A stretch of 64,000 nt of DNA from Bowmanella yangjiangensis (GTDB lineage Bacteria; Pseudomonadota; Gammaproteobacteria; Enterobacterales; Alteromonadaceae): positions 58,772 to 122,771 of the forward strand of contig NZ_JAFKCS010000001.1 in assembly GCF_017255015.1 (NCBI RefSeq), written 5' to 3'. The position numbers and the translations under genes are program-made. Of the stretch, positions 1 through 9,000 are shown in pieces (position 1 is the first letter of the stretch; every line of letters starts with the position of its first letter). Below the pieces are notes generated by a model, which saw only the letters and a list, made by a program, of their open reading frames with translations, was not told the origin of the DNA and searched no databases.

Positions 1-1359
1 CCAATGACCCGTGATGAACTGAAAGACCTGGCTTGTCTTGGCTTCTCTGCCGATTTGACCATGCAGTCATTCTGTCACACTGCGGCCTATCCTAAGCCAG
101 TTGATATTGAAACTCAGCATACCCTGCCAGACTTCATTATGAACCGTGGTGGTGTATCGCTGCGCCCTGGTGACGGTATTATTCACAGCTGGCTGAACCG
201 TATGTTGTTGCCCGATACCGTAGGTACAGGTGGCGACTCGCATACTCGTTTCCCCATTGGTATTTCCTTCCCGGCCGGTTCTGGTTTGGTGGCTTTCGCG
301 GCCGCTACCGGCGTTATGCCTTTGGATATGCCTGAGTCAGTGCTGGTACGTTTTAAAGGTAAGATGCAGCCTGGTATCACTCTGCGTGATCTGGTGCATG
401 CCATCCCACTTTACGGTATTAAGCAAGGCCTGTTGACCGTTGCCAAGAAAGGTAAAGTGAATGCCTTCTCTGGTCGTATTCTGGAAATTGAAGGTCTGGA
501 AGATTTGACTGTTGAGCAGGCATTTGAACTGTCTGATGCTTCTGCTGAGCGTTCAGCAGCGGGTTGTACCATCAAGCTGTCTCCAGAGTCTATTGCTGAG
601 TACCTGAACTCCAATATCACTATGCTGCGCTGGATGATCAGCCAAGGTTACGGTGATCCTCGTACCCTTGAGCGTCGTGCACGTAAGATGGAAGAGTGGT
701 TGGCTAAACCTGAACTGATGCAAGCTGATGCAGACGCGGAATACGCTGAAATCATCGAAATCGATCTGGCTGATATCAAAGAGCCAATCGTCTGCTGCCC
801 CAATGACCCGGATGACGCTAAGACCCTGTCTGACGTAGCTGGCGACAAGGTCGATGAAGTCTTTATCGGTTCTTGTATGACTAACATCGGCCACTTCCGT
901 GCCGCCGGTAAGTTACTGGAGCAGAACAAAGAAGCCCTGACCACACGTCTGTGGATGTCACCACCGACTAAGATGGATCAGGCGCAGCTAATGGAAGAAG
1001 GTTACTACAACATTTATGGCCGTGCCGGTGTGCGCACCGAAATGCCAGGATGTTCACTGTGCATGGGTAACCAGGCACGTGTAGCCGCTGGCAGCACTGT
1101 GTTGTCTACTTCTACCCGTAACTTCCCCAACCGTTTGGGTGACGGTGCCAATGTGTACCTGACCTCTGCGGAGCTGGCGGCAGTGGGTGCTATTCTGGGT
1201 CGTATCCCGACCACCGAAGAGTATCTGCAATACGCCAGTAAGATCGATTCTATGGCCGGTGATATCTACCGTTACCTGAACTTCGATCGTATGGATGAGT
1301 TCAAGCAAGCTGAGCAAAAAGCTAAGGCAGAAATCATTCCTACTTTGAATGTAGCCTGA
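1..1359 (+). CDS. acnB: Aconitate hydratase B, C-terminal part (5' end outside window)
   Basis: This is the last 452 codons or so of bifunctional aconitase 2/2-methylisocitrate dehydratase, the TCA enzyme that isomerises citrate to isocitrate. The frame is open from base 1, so the start lies upstream; the full family protein is about 865 residues. The three cysteines that ligand the 4Fe-4S cluster are visible: one in the segment [14 protein letters not shown] (codon at 874) and two in [13 protein letters not shown] (codons at 1051 and 1060). The order of these motifs is that of AcnB, not AcnA. The gene ends at TGA and is followed directly by an intrinsic terminator. Confidence 0.97.
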   Translation, partial: PMTRDELKDLACLGFSADLTMQSFCHTAAYPKPVDIETQHTLPDFIMNRGGVSLRPGDGIIHSWLNRMLLPDTVGTGGDSHTRFPIGISFPAGSGLVAFAAATGVMPLDMPESVLVRFKGKMQPGITLRDLVHAIPLYGIKQGLLTVAKKGKVNAFSGRILEIEGLEDLTVEQAFELSDASAERSAAGCTIKLSPESIAEYLNSNITMLRWMISQGYGDPRTLERRARKMEEWLAKPELMQADADAEYAEIIEIDLADIKEPIVCCPNDPDDAKTLSDVAGDKVDEVFIGSCMTNIGHFRAAGKLLEQNKEALTTRLWMSPPTKMDQAQLMEEGYYNIYGRAGVRTEMPGCSLCMGNQARVAAGSTVLSTSTRNFPNRLGDGANVYLTSAELAAVGAILGRIPTTEEYLQYASKIDSMAGDIYRYLNFDRMDEFKQAEQKAKAEIIPTLNVA

Positions 1360-1377
1360 TAGCTGACTAAGCATTGA

Positions 1378-1405
1378 AAAGCCGGGACTTGTCCCGGCTT
1401 TTTTA
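1378..1405 (+). terminator. Intrinsic terminator after acnB
   Basis: A GC-rich stem (GCCGGGA / TCCCGGC, loop CTTG) is followed at once by six T residues, 18 bases after the acnB stop codon. Confidence 0.9.
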
Positions 1406-1424
1406 TGCTTAGGATGAGCGGTAT

Positions 1425-1557
1425 GGCGCGGTGGCTTGGATGCCAAAGAGCGCCGATGTCCAAGGATGGACGGGCAGATAATTATAAGCTACCTCCCTGT
1501 AGCTTACCTGCTTCGCAGGCCAGCTAAAGCTGTTCCATAGCCTTCCTTACGCTATGG
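1425..1557. repeat. Cluster of consecutive inverted repeats (hairpin array)
   Basis: Five inverted repeats follow one another: a nested stem GGCGC...GCGCC (1425-1454) with inner TGGC/GCCA; GTCC/GGAC (1458-1471); AAGCTAC/GTAGCTT (1486-1505); CCTGC/GCAGG (1507-1519); CCATAGC/GCTATGG (1535-1557). No open frame explains them. They may form a structured transcript or an intergenic repeat element of the genome. From 1558 to 1928 I see no gene; a weak TTGACA at 1751 is the only promoter-like string before the next gene. Confidence 0.55.
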
Positions 1558-1928
1558 TGCTCCTCGGCTTTGTCTCCTGAGTCGCTCTACCTCCTCCGTC
1601 CGTGGAGTCGCGCATTTTCGGCACTTTCGTTATCCCTTCTTAGCACACTGGGACCCACAGGTTTTCCTTGTTCGTCACAGAGCAGTGCAGTTAAATTCAT
1701 GCACTATATTGGTGCGAAAATTTGACTACTGCTTTAGCCTATTCAACTTTTTTGACAACCAAGCTGTTGTTATTTGTCATGTTTCTGCCATCTGCCCAAC
1801 GTTTAATGGTAACTGGCGTAGATAATGCTAAAAATAGTAGTGAAGTCACGGCGAAAATACCGCCTTAAGGTAAGAAAACACCTGAAAAGTAGAATTTCCA
1901 TTTAGATGAGCGCACTGAAGGACTAAGC

Positions 1929-3104
1929 ATGAACATAGACGATCGCATTCCCAGGGACAGACGCAATGATTACAGCCGGGAGATGGCCGACAAACGCCGT
2001 AGTTTTCTTGCTGATAAAACCGGGGAGACACTGGAATACACAGGTCAATTCACTATTGATCCTGGTGTATTGCCAGGCAATATCGAGAATTTTATCGGTA
2101 TAGTACAGATGCCGGTGGGTATTGCCGGACCCGTACAAATAAACGGTGAGTATGCTCAGGGGCAATTTTATGTGCCTTTGGCAACCACCGAAGGTACTCT
2201 GGTTGCCAGTTATAGCCGTGGTATGCGGGTGATCAATGAGTGTGGTGGCGTGACAACCACAGTCGTCGAACAGTTTATGCAGCGTGCGCCAGCCTTTTTA
2301 TTTGAAAATGCCCGTCAGGCTCGCGACTTTGGCCAATGGGTTAGTGCCAATTTTGCCACTATTGCCGAAGTGGCAGAAAGCACCAGCAGTATTGCCAAAC
2401 TGCAACATATCGAACAGTGGTCGGTGGCCAAAATGCGCTACCTGAGGTTTAACTACACCACCGGCGATGCTGCCGGACAGAACATGGTGAGCAAAGCCAC
2501 GCTGGCCGCCAGTGAATGGATCAAACAACATTCTCCTATCCCCTGCGATTACCTGCTGTCGGGCAATATGGATACCGATAAGAAACACTCGCAATTGAAT
2601 ATGATCCACTCCAGAGGGCGGCGGGTGATTGCCGAGATTGTGCTGAAAAAAGAGGTGCTGCGTAAGATTATGCACGTAGATAGCCGGATGATGGCCAAGG
2701 CCGCCGTTTTGTCTAATGTGGGTGCCCGGATTGCCGGGGCTGCCTATAACGGTCCCCATTCAGCCAACGGTATTGCCTCTTTGTTTATTGCCACCGGGCA
2801 GGATGAAGCCAATGTGGTGGAGTCTCACGCCGGTCATATGTCCCATGAGTTACTGGAAAACGACGATCTGTATTTGTCGGTGACGTTACCTTCGTTAATT
2901 GTTGCCACTTATGGCGGCGGGACTGGGCTACCAACCCAAAAAGAGTGCCTGAATTTATTGGGATGCTACGGTAAAGGCAAGGCCAACAAGTTTGCCGAGA
3001 TTGTCGCCGCGACTGTACTGGCGGGTGATATTTCGCTGGCTTGTGCGGTGATCGCCGGCCACTGGGTTAGCAGTCATGACAGATTAGGGCGTAACAGGCC
3101 CTAA
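1929..3104 (+). CDS. Hydroxymethylglutaryl-CoA reductase, class I type
   Basis: This enzyme reduces HMG-CoA to mevalonate with NAD(P)H. The order of motifs matches the class I (eukaryote/archaeal-type) family: ENFIGIVQMPVGIAGP, then TTEG with the catalytic Glu at residue 88, TGDAAGQNM where most class I enzymes have GDAMGMNM, TDKK with the catalytic Lys at 218-219, GQDEA with Asp 292, GGGTGLPTQ, AGDIS, and His 383 near the C-terminus. All four catalytic residues are thus present. No other mevalonate-pathway gene is within the window. The ATG is preceded by GAAGGA at 7 bases. A gammaproteobacterium normally makes isoprenoids by the MEP route, so acquisition by transfer is likely; this is inference. 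Confidence 0.9.
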   Translation: MNIDDRIPRDRRNDYSREMADKRRSFLADKTGETLEYTGQFTIDPGVLPGNIENFIGIVQMPVGIAGPVQINGEYAQGQFYVPLATTEGTLVASYSRGMRVINECGGVTTTVVEQFMQRAPAFLFENARQARDFGQWVSANFATIAEVAESTSSIAKLQHIEQWSVAKMRYLRFNYTTGDAAGQNMVSKATLAASEWIKQHSPIPCDYLLSGNMDTDKKHSQLNMIHSRGRRVIAEIVLKKEVLRKIMHVDSRMMAKAAVLSNVGARIAGAAYNGPHSANGIASLFIATGQDEANVVESHAGHMSHELLENDDLYLSVTLPSLIVATYGGGTGLPTQKECLNLLGCYGKGKANKFAEIVAATVLAGDISLACAVIAGHWVSSHDRLGRNRP

Positions 3105-3108
3105 TCTG
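3080..3108 (+). other. 11-bp hairpin spanning the HMG-CoA reductase stop codon
   Basis: CAGATTAGGGC and GCCCTAATCTG form a perfect 11-bp stem with a 7-base loop, covering the last codons and stop of the reductase gene. No T tract follows, so it is not a standard intrinsic terminator; it could protect the 3' end of the message or act with Rho. Confidence 0.6.
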
Positions 3109-3153
3109 CTAACGAGTTATACTTGATAGCAATATGAAACGCGGAATGTAAGT

Positions 3154-3522
3154 ATGCTGGAGCACGGTACTTTTACCCTTAACCTGAAAGGCCGGGTATT
3201 ACATACCTTTCCTATGGGCAGTTTTAACCGACAAGGCTTGGTGAAATATCGCCAAGCCTTGCTGGCCGCAGTAGTTGGAAAGAGTAACTGGGTACTGTAT
3301 GAACACGCTGGCAATGGCGCTGCCCTCACCAATGATGCCTTGCCAGAGCTAATCGCCACTTATTGCTTGGCGCAATCGGCTGGATGTATTGGCATCGCTT
3401 GTGAGGTCGGGCCGTTGTTTATGGATTTAATCAACAGTGCAGCAAAGGGAAAGGTACATATTCCCCTGCTGTTGTCCGAGCATAGTACTGACCTGGACGA
3501 CTTTATCAGCCACTTACCCTAA
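3154..3522 (+). CDS. Hypothetical protein, possibly STAS-like
   Basis: A 122-residue soluble protein without signal peptide or membrane segment. The pattern (a start LNLKGRVLHTFPMGSFNRQG, then a central strand NWVLYEHAG and a hydrophobic IGIACEVGPLF) suggests an alternating alpha/beta fold like small STAS-type or STAS/SEC14-like proteins seen in marine gammaproteobacteria, but I cannot name a family from sequence alone. It follows the HMG-CoA reductase gene by 49 bases in the same direction; the hairpin at the end of that gene lies between them. GGAA lies about 8 bases before the ATG. Confidence 0.7.
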   Translation: MLEHGTFTLNLKGRVLHTFPMGSFNRQGLVKYRQALLAAVVGKSNWVLYEHAGNGAALTNDALPELIATYCLAQSAGCIGIACEVGPLFMDLINSAAKGKVHIPLLLSEHSTDLDDFISHLP

Positions 3523-3584
3523 TCGTTGCATCGCGTCTTATGTGCCGCTAACGTGTTACCTCGTTTATTTATTTGGAAATTGGC

Positions 3585-4019
3585 ATGCGTTTGATACTGA
3601 TATTGTGCGGTCTGAGTCTGGCCCCGCTTCTGGCTATGGCCGGTGAATCCTTGTTTGGTCAGGTACAGGTATCGGTGGCTGACAAGCAGTTATCGTTGGA
3701 ACTAGCGCAAAGTTATGAGGCCAGAGCTCGAGGCTTGATGCATCGAGAGCATCTTTGCAGCGATTGCGGCATGCTGTTTGAGTATACCGAGCCACGGGTA
3801 ATCAGCATGTGGATGAAGAATACCCTGATCCCATTGGACGTAGCTTTTGTCGATAAGCAAGGCAGAATCTTAGTTATCAAGCCTATGCAGCCCCATGATT
3901 TGACTCCGGTTGATTCTGAACAACCTGCCAGTTACGCATGGGAAATGAATCAGGGCTGGTTCGCCCAAAATGGCATTCAAGCCGGGGATCAAGTGTCGTT
4001 CAAAGTACAGAATAACTAA
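3585..4019 (+). CDS. DUF192 family secreted protein
   Basis: A 144-residue protein with a signal peptide (start MRLILILCGLSLAPLLAMAG) followed by the complete DUF192 domain: an ARGLMHRE motif, CSDCGMLFEY, the conserved MWMKNTLIPLDVAFVD core and a C-terminal strand. DUF192 proteins are small periplasmic or extracellular beta proteins of unknown biochemical role. The ATG at 3585 is chosen because GGAA sits 8 bases upstream and the signal peptide begins there; a TTG four codons earlier would only add residues in front of it. Confidence 0.88.
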   Translation: MRLILILCGLSLAPLLAMAGESLFGQVQVSVADKQLSLELAQSYEARARGLMHREHLCSDCGMLFEYTEPRVISMWMKNTLIPLDVAFVDKQGRILVIKPMQPHDLTPVDSEQPASYAWEMNQGWFAQNGIQAGDQVSFKVQNN

Positions 4020-4105
4020 CCCGGCTGGTCGTAGTAGTGTATTTCTGGAATCTCTTGTAGAGTCTCGATTTCGGGTATCTAAACAAAAACAAAAGGAAAA
4101 TTATC

Positions 4106-4456
4106 ATGTCAGACTCACTTCCCACTGAATCCAGTGAAGTTAGCCAGGATTCTAAGAATCTGGCCTTATTGTTGTGGATCGGCACTATCTTTTTTGGCTT
4201 TATTCCGGGATTGGTGTTTTATCTGGTAAAGAAAGACGATGCCTATGTACTGGATCAATCTAAAGAAGCCTTGAACTGGTCCATTACGGCTATTTTTGCC
4301 TATATTGCCGCATTGATCCTGACCGTGATCCTGATTGGTGCATTACTGCTTCCTGTGATTGGCCTTGTGCACCTGATTTTCTGTATTTTGGGTGCGGTAG
4401 CGGTATCCAGTGGTAAGGAGTTCCGCGTACCTTTCGCTATCCGTCTGCTTAAATAG
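4106..4456 (+). CDS. DUF4870 (Tic20-like) membrane protein
   Basis: A 116-residue inner-membrane protein with an acidic N-terminal tail (about 18 residues) and three predicted membrane segments: LLLWIGTIFFGFIPGLVFYL, a long central helix ITAIFAYIAALILTVILIGA, and LPVIGLVHLIFCILGAVAV. The motif DQSKEALNW between the first two is typical of DUF4870/Tic20-like proteins (consensus ...eAlNfqi). Function unknown. AAGGA precedes the ATG by 8 bases. The next gene begins 2 bases after its stop, so the two are probably one transcript. Confidence 0.87.
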   Translation: MSDSLPTESSEVSQDSKNLALLLWIGTIFFGFIPGLVFYLVKKDDAYVLDQSKEALNWSITAIFAYIAALILTVILIGALLLPVIGLVHLIFCILGAVAVSSGKEFRVPFAIRLLK

Positions 4457-4458
4457 CT

Positions 4459-5019
4459 ATGCCCGTCCGGCTAAACGCGCACAATAGTGCCCTGATACTG
4501 ATTGATGTACAGGGCAAACTGGCGCGCATGATGCCGGACGTATCCGGTTTGTTGGCCCGCATAGGTGCTTTGCTGCAAGCGGCTGACAAGCTGGGTGTCC
4601 CTATCATCTGGTTGGAACAAAACCCGCAAGGCTTAGGTGCAACCTTGCCCGAACTCAGTGCCTTATTGGCGGGGCGTCAACCTATCATAAAACAGCATTT
4701 CGATGCCTGCGCTGAACCTGAATTTCACCAGTGTTTATCTGAGTTAACTGCCGAACATCTGGTGGTGTGTGGTATTGAGGCGCATGTCTGTGTTTATCAA
4801 ACAGCCATGGGGCTATTGGCGTTGGGTAAGCAGGTGCATGTGCCGGTTGATGCAGTTGCTTCGCGCTATGACGAAGCCAGACAACTGGCTGTAACGCGGT
4901 TGGCACAAGAAGGGGCCAGACTCAGCAACAGCGATATGCTGTTGTTTGAATGGCTGGGCAGTGCCAAACATCCTGAATTCAAATCTGTGCTCGAACTGAT
5001 CAAGGGCTTAAGCCATTGA
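4459..5019 (+). CDS. Isochorismatase-family cysteine hydrolase
   Basis: A 186-residue cytosolic hydrolase of the isochorismatase-like fold (YcaC-like subgroup). The catalytic triad positions are visible: Asp 16 in LILIDVQGKL, a Lys in IIKQHFDAC, and the nucleophile Cys in GIEAHVCVYQTA. The cis-peptide motif (GIEAHVC) is intact. Such enzymes hydrolyse amide or vinyl-ether bonds of small molecules; the substrate cannot be read from sequence. It starts two bases after the DUF4870 stop, suggesting translational coupling. Confidence 0.87.
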   Translation: MPVRLNAHNSALILIDVQGKLARMMPDVSGLLARIGALLQAADKLGVPIIWLEQNPQGLGATLPELSALLAGRQPIIKQHFDACAEPEFHQCLSELTAEHLVVCGIEAHVCVYQTAMGLLALGKQVHVPVDAVASRYDEARQLAVTRLAQEGARLSNSDMLLFEWLGSAKHPEFKSVLELIKGLSH

Positions 5020-5110
5020 TAAGGTGCAAGGTGCAATACAAATATCTAGCTGCCTTGGCATTTTCCTCTCTGACACTAAACCCCTTCTAATCGCTTCTGA
5101 CCTTTTCCCA

Positions 5111-5151
5111 CACCGGCAAAAATATTTATTGTCGGTGGTGTCCGCTTTTTT
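5111..5151 (+). terminator. Possible terminator after the isochorismatase gene
   Basis: CACCGGCAA and TTGTCGGTG form a 9-bp stem with one G-U pair and a 9-base AT loop; a run of six T follows eight bases after the stem (5146-5151). The distance to the T run makes it non-canonical. Confidence 0.4.
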
Positions 5152-5199
5152 CACCTAAGCACGATCTATCCCTGTTACAACCAAAAAAGGGACTAGAAC

Positions 5200-6033
5200 A
5201 TGAAAGCTTATCAAACTCTTGCCATCTCTCTTTGCTGCTTAAGCAGTAGCGCTTTTGCTGATATTCAGGCGGTATATGATTTCGCCGGGCAACAAATGGA
5301 TATCGTGGTAAAGAACGACCAGCAAATGCGCATGAATTTTGCGCAAGGTCAGTTTTTATTGCGTCAGGGCGACGATGTATACAGTGTCAGTGGCGACCCC
5401 AAACAAGGCTATATCGCCATATCACTTAAGGACATAGCCGGTGTGGCTTTCGGCGGTCAAACTGCGGAAGCCGCTGCCACTGAGATGAAACCCGAGATTG
5501 TAAATACCGGTAAAACCGAGAAAGTCGCGGGTTTCCCCGGCAATATCTTTATTGCCACCTATATGCAAAACGGCAAGAAGGTGCGCTCAGAGATGGTGTT
5601 GTCCAAAGATGCCCGTCTGATTGAGATTCGTCGTGCGCTGCTGGATATGACCGCCAAGTGGGCCAGTATGGTGGGGGCCGATGGTGCGCTGCCCAAGCAG
5701 TTTGCCCAAATGGAAAAGCAGCTCGACGGCTATGGAGGTTTGCTAAGGCTCGACGATGACATGCGCCTACTGAAGGTCAACAAGGTGAGTAAAGGCGCCG
5801 ACTACTATTCCCTGCCTGCTAATACCCGTATCCAGGATCTGTCGATGGTCTCGGGCATGCTCGGCGGTACCAAAAACATGAATTGTGAAGGAGAAGCCGC
5901 AGAGTATAACCCGCTGTGTTTGATGCAAGAGGCGACCGGTGAGGCGGTAGATGAAAGCAAAAACGAAGCGAAGCAAGAAGCCAAAGAAAAGGTCAAGGAA
6001 AAAGTAAAAGGTTTCCTCAAAGACCTGTTCTAA
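5200..6033 (+). CDS. Exported protein of unknown function, Lys/Glu-rich C-terminus
   Basis: A 277-residue protein with a clear signal peptide (MKAYQTLAISLCCLSSSAFA, cleavage before DIQ). The mature part is beta-rich, beginning IQAVYDFAGQQMDIVVKN, and resembles periplasmic proteins of the DUF4412 kind that appear to read a lipoprotein-like ligand; this is only a shape-level similarity. The last 40 residues are a highly charged helix (KNEAKQEAKEKVKEKVKG) that could be a coiled coil or a peptidoglycan/partner-binding tail. It leads a three-gene run: the next gene starts 10 bases after its stop. AAAGGGA lies 8 bases before the ATG. Confidence 0.8.
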   Translation: MKAYQTLAISLCCLSSSAFADIQAVYDFAGQQMDIVVKNDQQMRMNFAQGQFLLRQGDDVYSVSGDPKQGYIAISLKDIAGVAFGGQTAEAAATEMKPEIVNTGKTEKVAGFPGNIFIATYMQNGKKVRSEMVLSKDARLIEIRRALLDMTAKWASMVGADGALPKQFAQMEKQLDGYGGLLRLDDDMRLLKVNKVSKGADYYSLPANTRIQDLSMVSGMLGGTKNMNCEGEAAEYNPLCLMQEATGEAVDESKNEAKQEAKEKVKEKVKGFLKDLF

Positions 6034-6043
6034 GGAAGAGAAG

Positions 6044-9000
6044 ATGCGCGCAGTTAGCCTTGTCTTTGTTTCGCTGCTTGCTTGGTCAAACCTGAGTTTG
6101 GCCACGGAGCGTTGCCCCAGCAGTTTTACCGGCAAAAATGCTCCAATACTTGAGCCCGGCGAGGTGATTGGTAGTGTGGATGTGCCAGTATCTGAACCTG
6201 AGCAATTGTTTGCCTGGGTAAAAGCGCAACAAGGCGAAGGCTATCTGCTACCCCTTGAAGGCAATGCGGATGCCCTGCGTTTTAATTTGCTTTGGCATCC
6301 GGATACGCCCTGGCAAGGCGGGCGGGCCGACATCATTCTCACCGATGGTGAATGGGCCTGCCCTGCGGTTGGTGTAACTATTGCTCCCCTGCAACGTGCT
6401 GATGGGGCCTTAGATGCGTTGTTGGCCCTGCTCACCCAGGGATTGGAAAATGAAGCCTTGCCACTGGGTAAAAATGTCGACAGCCTGCGCGAGCAGGAGG
6501 ATGGCGATATTCCCGCCTTGCAGATTTTATCGGCTTTTTCTCTGTCACTGGCCGATGACGCCGATCCCCAGAGTTTTGCCAATCTGTTGGCGAGCATGCG
6601 TGCCGACCCCGAGCAGAGTGAATCGCTGGCACTGATGGAGGCGCTGTTAGCCGCTACCGGGCTGCTGGAAACTATGTATGAAGATTTGGCGAGCCGAGCG
6701 GCGGCAGTGCGAATGCCAGACGACACGGAGCCGCTACCTCCACAAACACAGCTTTTACGTATGCTGGAAAAATCTCAGCATGGCAGTGAGATGGCGCTAG
6801 TGCCGTTGATATATCAGCCAGCATCCGAACAAGCTGGGCCATTTCTGCCCGTCGGCTCTACCAGCAAAGGGCCTGCCCCGTCGTTTAACTTTTCGGTGTT
6901 TCCTGATGCTAAGTCCTTATCTGAGGCTATGTATGGACAGTTTCACTCTGAAACTGGCTTATTGCCGGATGTGCAGATTTACCGTGATGCAGCTGGTGCC
7001 TTATTTACAGCGGGTAATGCCTTGGCCACGGTGGCGGGCAATAAGAAGCTGGGTAAGGTTTACGATTATGCCGGGCAGGGCTTATTCATATGGACCATAT
7101 TTGACAAGCTGCGAGACGGCCTTTACCCACATAAATTGCTGGACATGAAAATTGCCGCGTCCAACGACCTTATTTATGTGCATACCAAGCCGGACGGTGG
7201 CGTGGTAAACGCGATTTGGGTTACACCAAGAGCCAAAGGGCTGGACATGAGCAAAATCGCCCTGGATTTTGTTTTACAGTATCTACCGGTCAATAAGCTG
7301 GCCAGCACCCGCACTGGGTCGGCTGCGAGTCTGGCAAGAAACAATTTTGGACGTCAGCTAGGTGCGGAGGCACAAAGTCAGTTTCAAAAGTCGTTGTATA
7401 AAGCACAGCGTAACGACGGGCTGCTGGAAGGTCTGTTAGATACCTCCAAATGGACAATATTAGGCAAAATTATTGAAAAACTGCCAGGTAATGGCGTGAT
7501 CCCACCTTTTGATTATCCGCCGGTCAATATTTATCAGCGAGGTTACGTTGACCTCAAGCTGTCCAGAACTGGCGTTGTTGAGGTGGATTTTCCCGAAGAT
7601 GGGCTGATGATCTATCGCGCCGTGGCTGCGGGGCGTGTGCTGCTTAACGCTTATACCCGTTCGGGAAAGTTCGGCAATACCAACGCCACGGCAGAATATG
7701 AAGTGCGGGTAAGAGAAAGTCAGGGTCTGCATATCAACCCTGGCAACCCAGTGGTGATGCCTGGTGAAACTATCCGGCTGTTTATTGCCTGGGGAGGCGA
7801 AGAGACCAGCTTACCGCCGCAGTTTGTCATTGATTTTCAAACCAGTCAGCCAACTCATCAATACAAGTTGTCCAGTACGCCAACACGCATGAACGTCAAT
7901 GGATATGCACAGTGGGTTTATACCCTGGATGTGTCCACCAAGGCCAATGAACAACTTTTTCCTATCCATGTGTCTGCCTGGCTCAAAGAGCGCCCCGACA
8001 TTAAGACGCAGGCCCGCATTGATCCAACCACAATTGTGCCGGGGGAAGGCTGCATTGAGCCAGACAGTACAGTGACTTTTCGGGTACCGGTGAGCGGCGG
8101 TAAAGTCATGCAGGGATTGAGTTGGCGGGTGCTGGAGGGGCCAGGTCAGATTAGCCGGCAGGGGGTTTATCAAGCCCCGGCCAAAACTCAAAAAGGGCAA
8201 AGTGTGCGGATTGAAGTGCGCTCTCAAAAGGGCCTGGTGCTGAGCCGGGAAATGCGTTTGTCCTGTGGCTGTGAGTGGCGCTTTAGCGCTTACGGACAGC
8301 AATGGGAGGGAGATAAGGTGTCTATCACCTCTTTTCATCAGCCGGGCAGACCAGTTGGTCATATGCTTCAGGCGGGGGACGATGATTCAAGCCTGATGAT
8401 TAACTCTGATCAGGCACCAGGGCCAGGTTCGCTGCGCGGTGTGCTGAACGCGACCTTAGGTCAGCGGTATTTATTTACCAGTGGTTGTACCGATGAGAAT
8501 CACGATGGTCTGTGTGATGCCGTTGAACGTAAAAAGGATGAGCCCGTGGAGCCGCCCCCGCCGACTTATACCATCACCTCAGTAGCCGGGGGATTTATTG
8601 AGGGGGTGATGTCCGGTCAGGCCATTGAAGGGCATCTGCTCAACGGTCAGCAGTCTATCTTACCTTCTACCCCGTTCAGTTTTCGCTTTCGCGCCAAACC
8701 AGCAAACTTGGATACGCAAGATCTGGGACTGGCTCGCGCCTTAGTCTCGTCTGCTGGATATACGTCCGAAGCTACCCTGGCAGAATTCGCTCAGCTCAGT
8801 GCCATGCTCGGGGTAGGAACTTGTGACTCCGATCCTGAGTGGGAACAAGCAAAACGCGGACGGCGCCGTGGAGGTGAAGATGACTACTCTGAAGGTGCGG
8901 CAGAAGACGAAGTAAACCCGCAGGAATCCTCTGATCCCTTCGGTCATCAGGGGGCTGAAGAGGGGGATGTCAGCCAGGATTACACTGACACAGATCCTTA

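Noticed and set aside
1272-1463. Minus-strand frame at the acnB end (begins MDIGALWHPSH)
   Set aside because: It covers the acnB terminator and part of the hairpin array and overlaps acnB codons; no ribosome site or recognisable product.
1425-1660. Insertion sequence or mobile element ends
   Set aside because: There are many small inverted repeats but no transposase, no terminal repeats at matching distance, and no target duplication that I can see.
7811-8362. Antisense open frame of 183 codons inside the 1089-aa protein gene
   Set aside because: It lies fully opposite a well-supported gene, has no ribosome site, and its amino-acid make-up is that of a shadow frame. The same applies to the other long opposite frames, such as those inside aceK, thrA and the giant lipoprotein gene.
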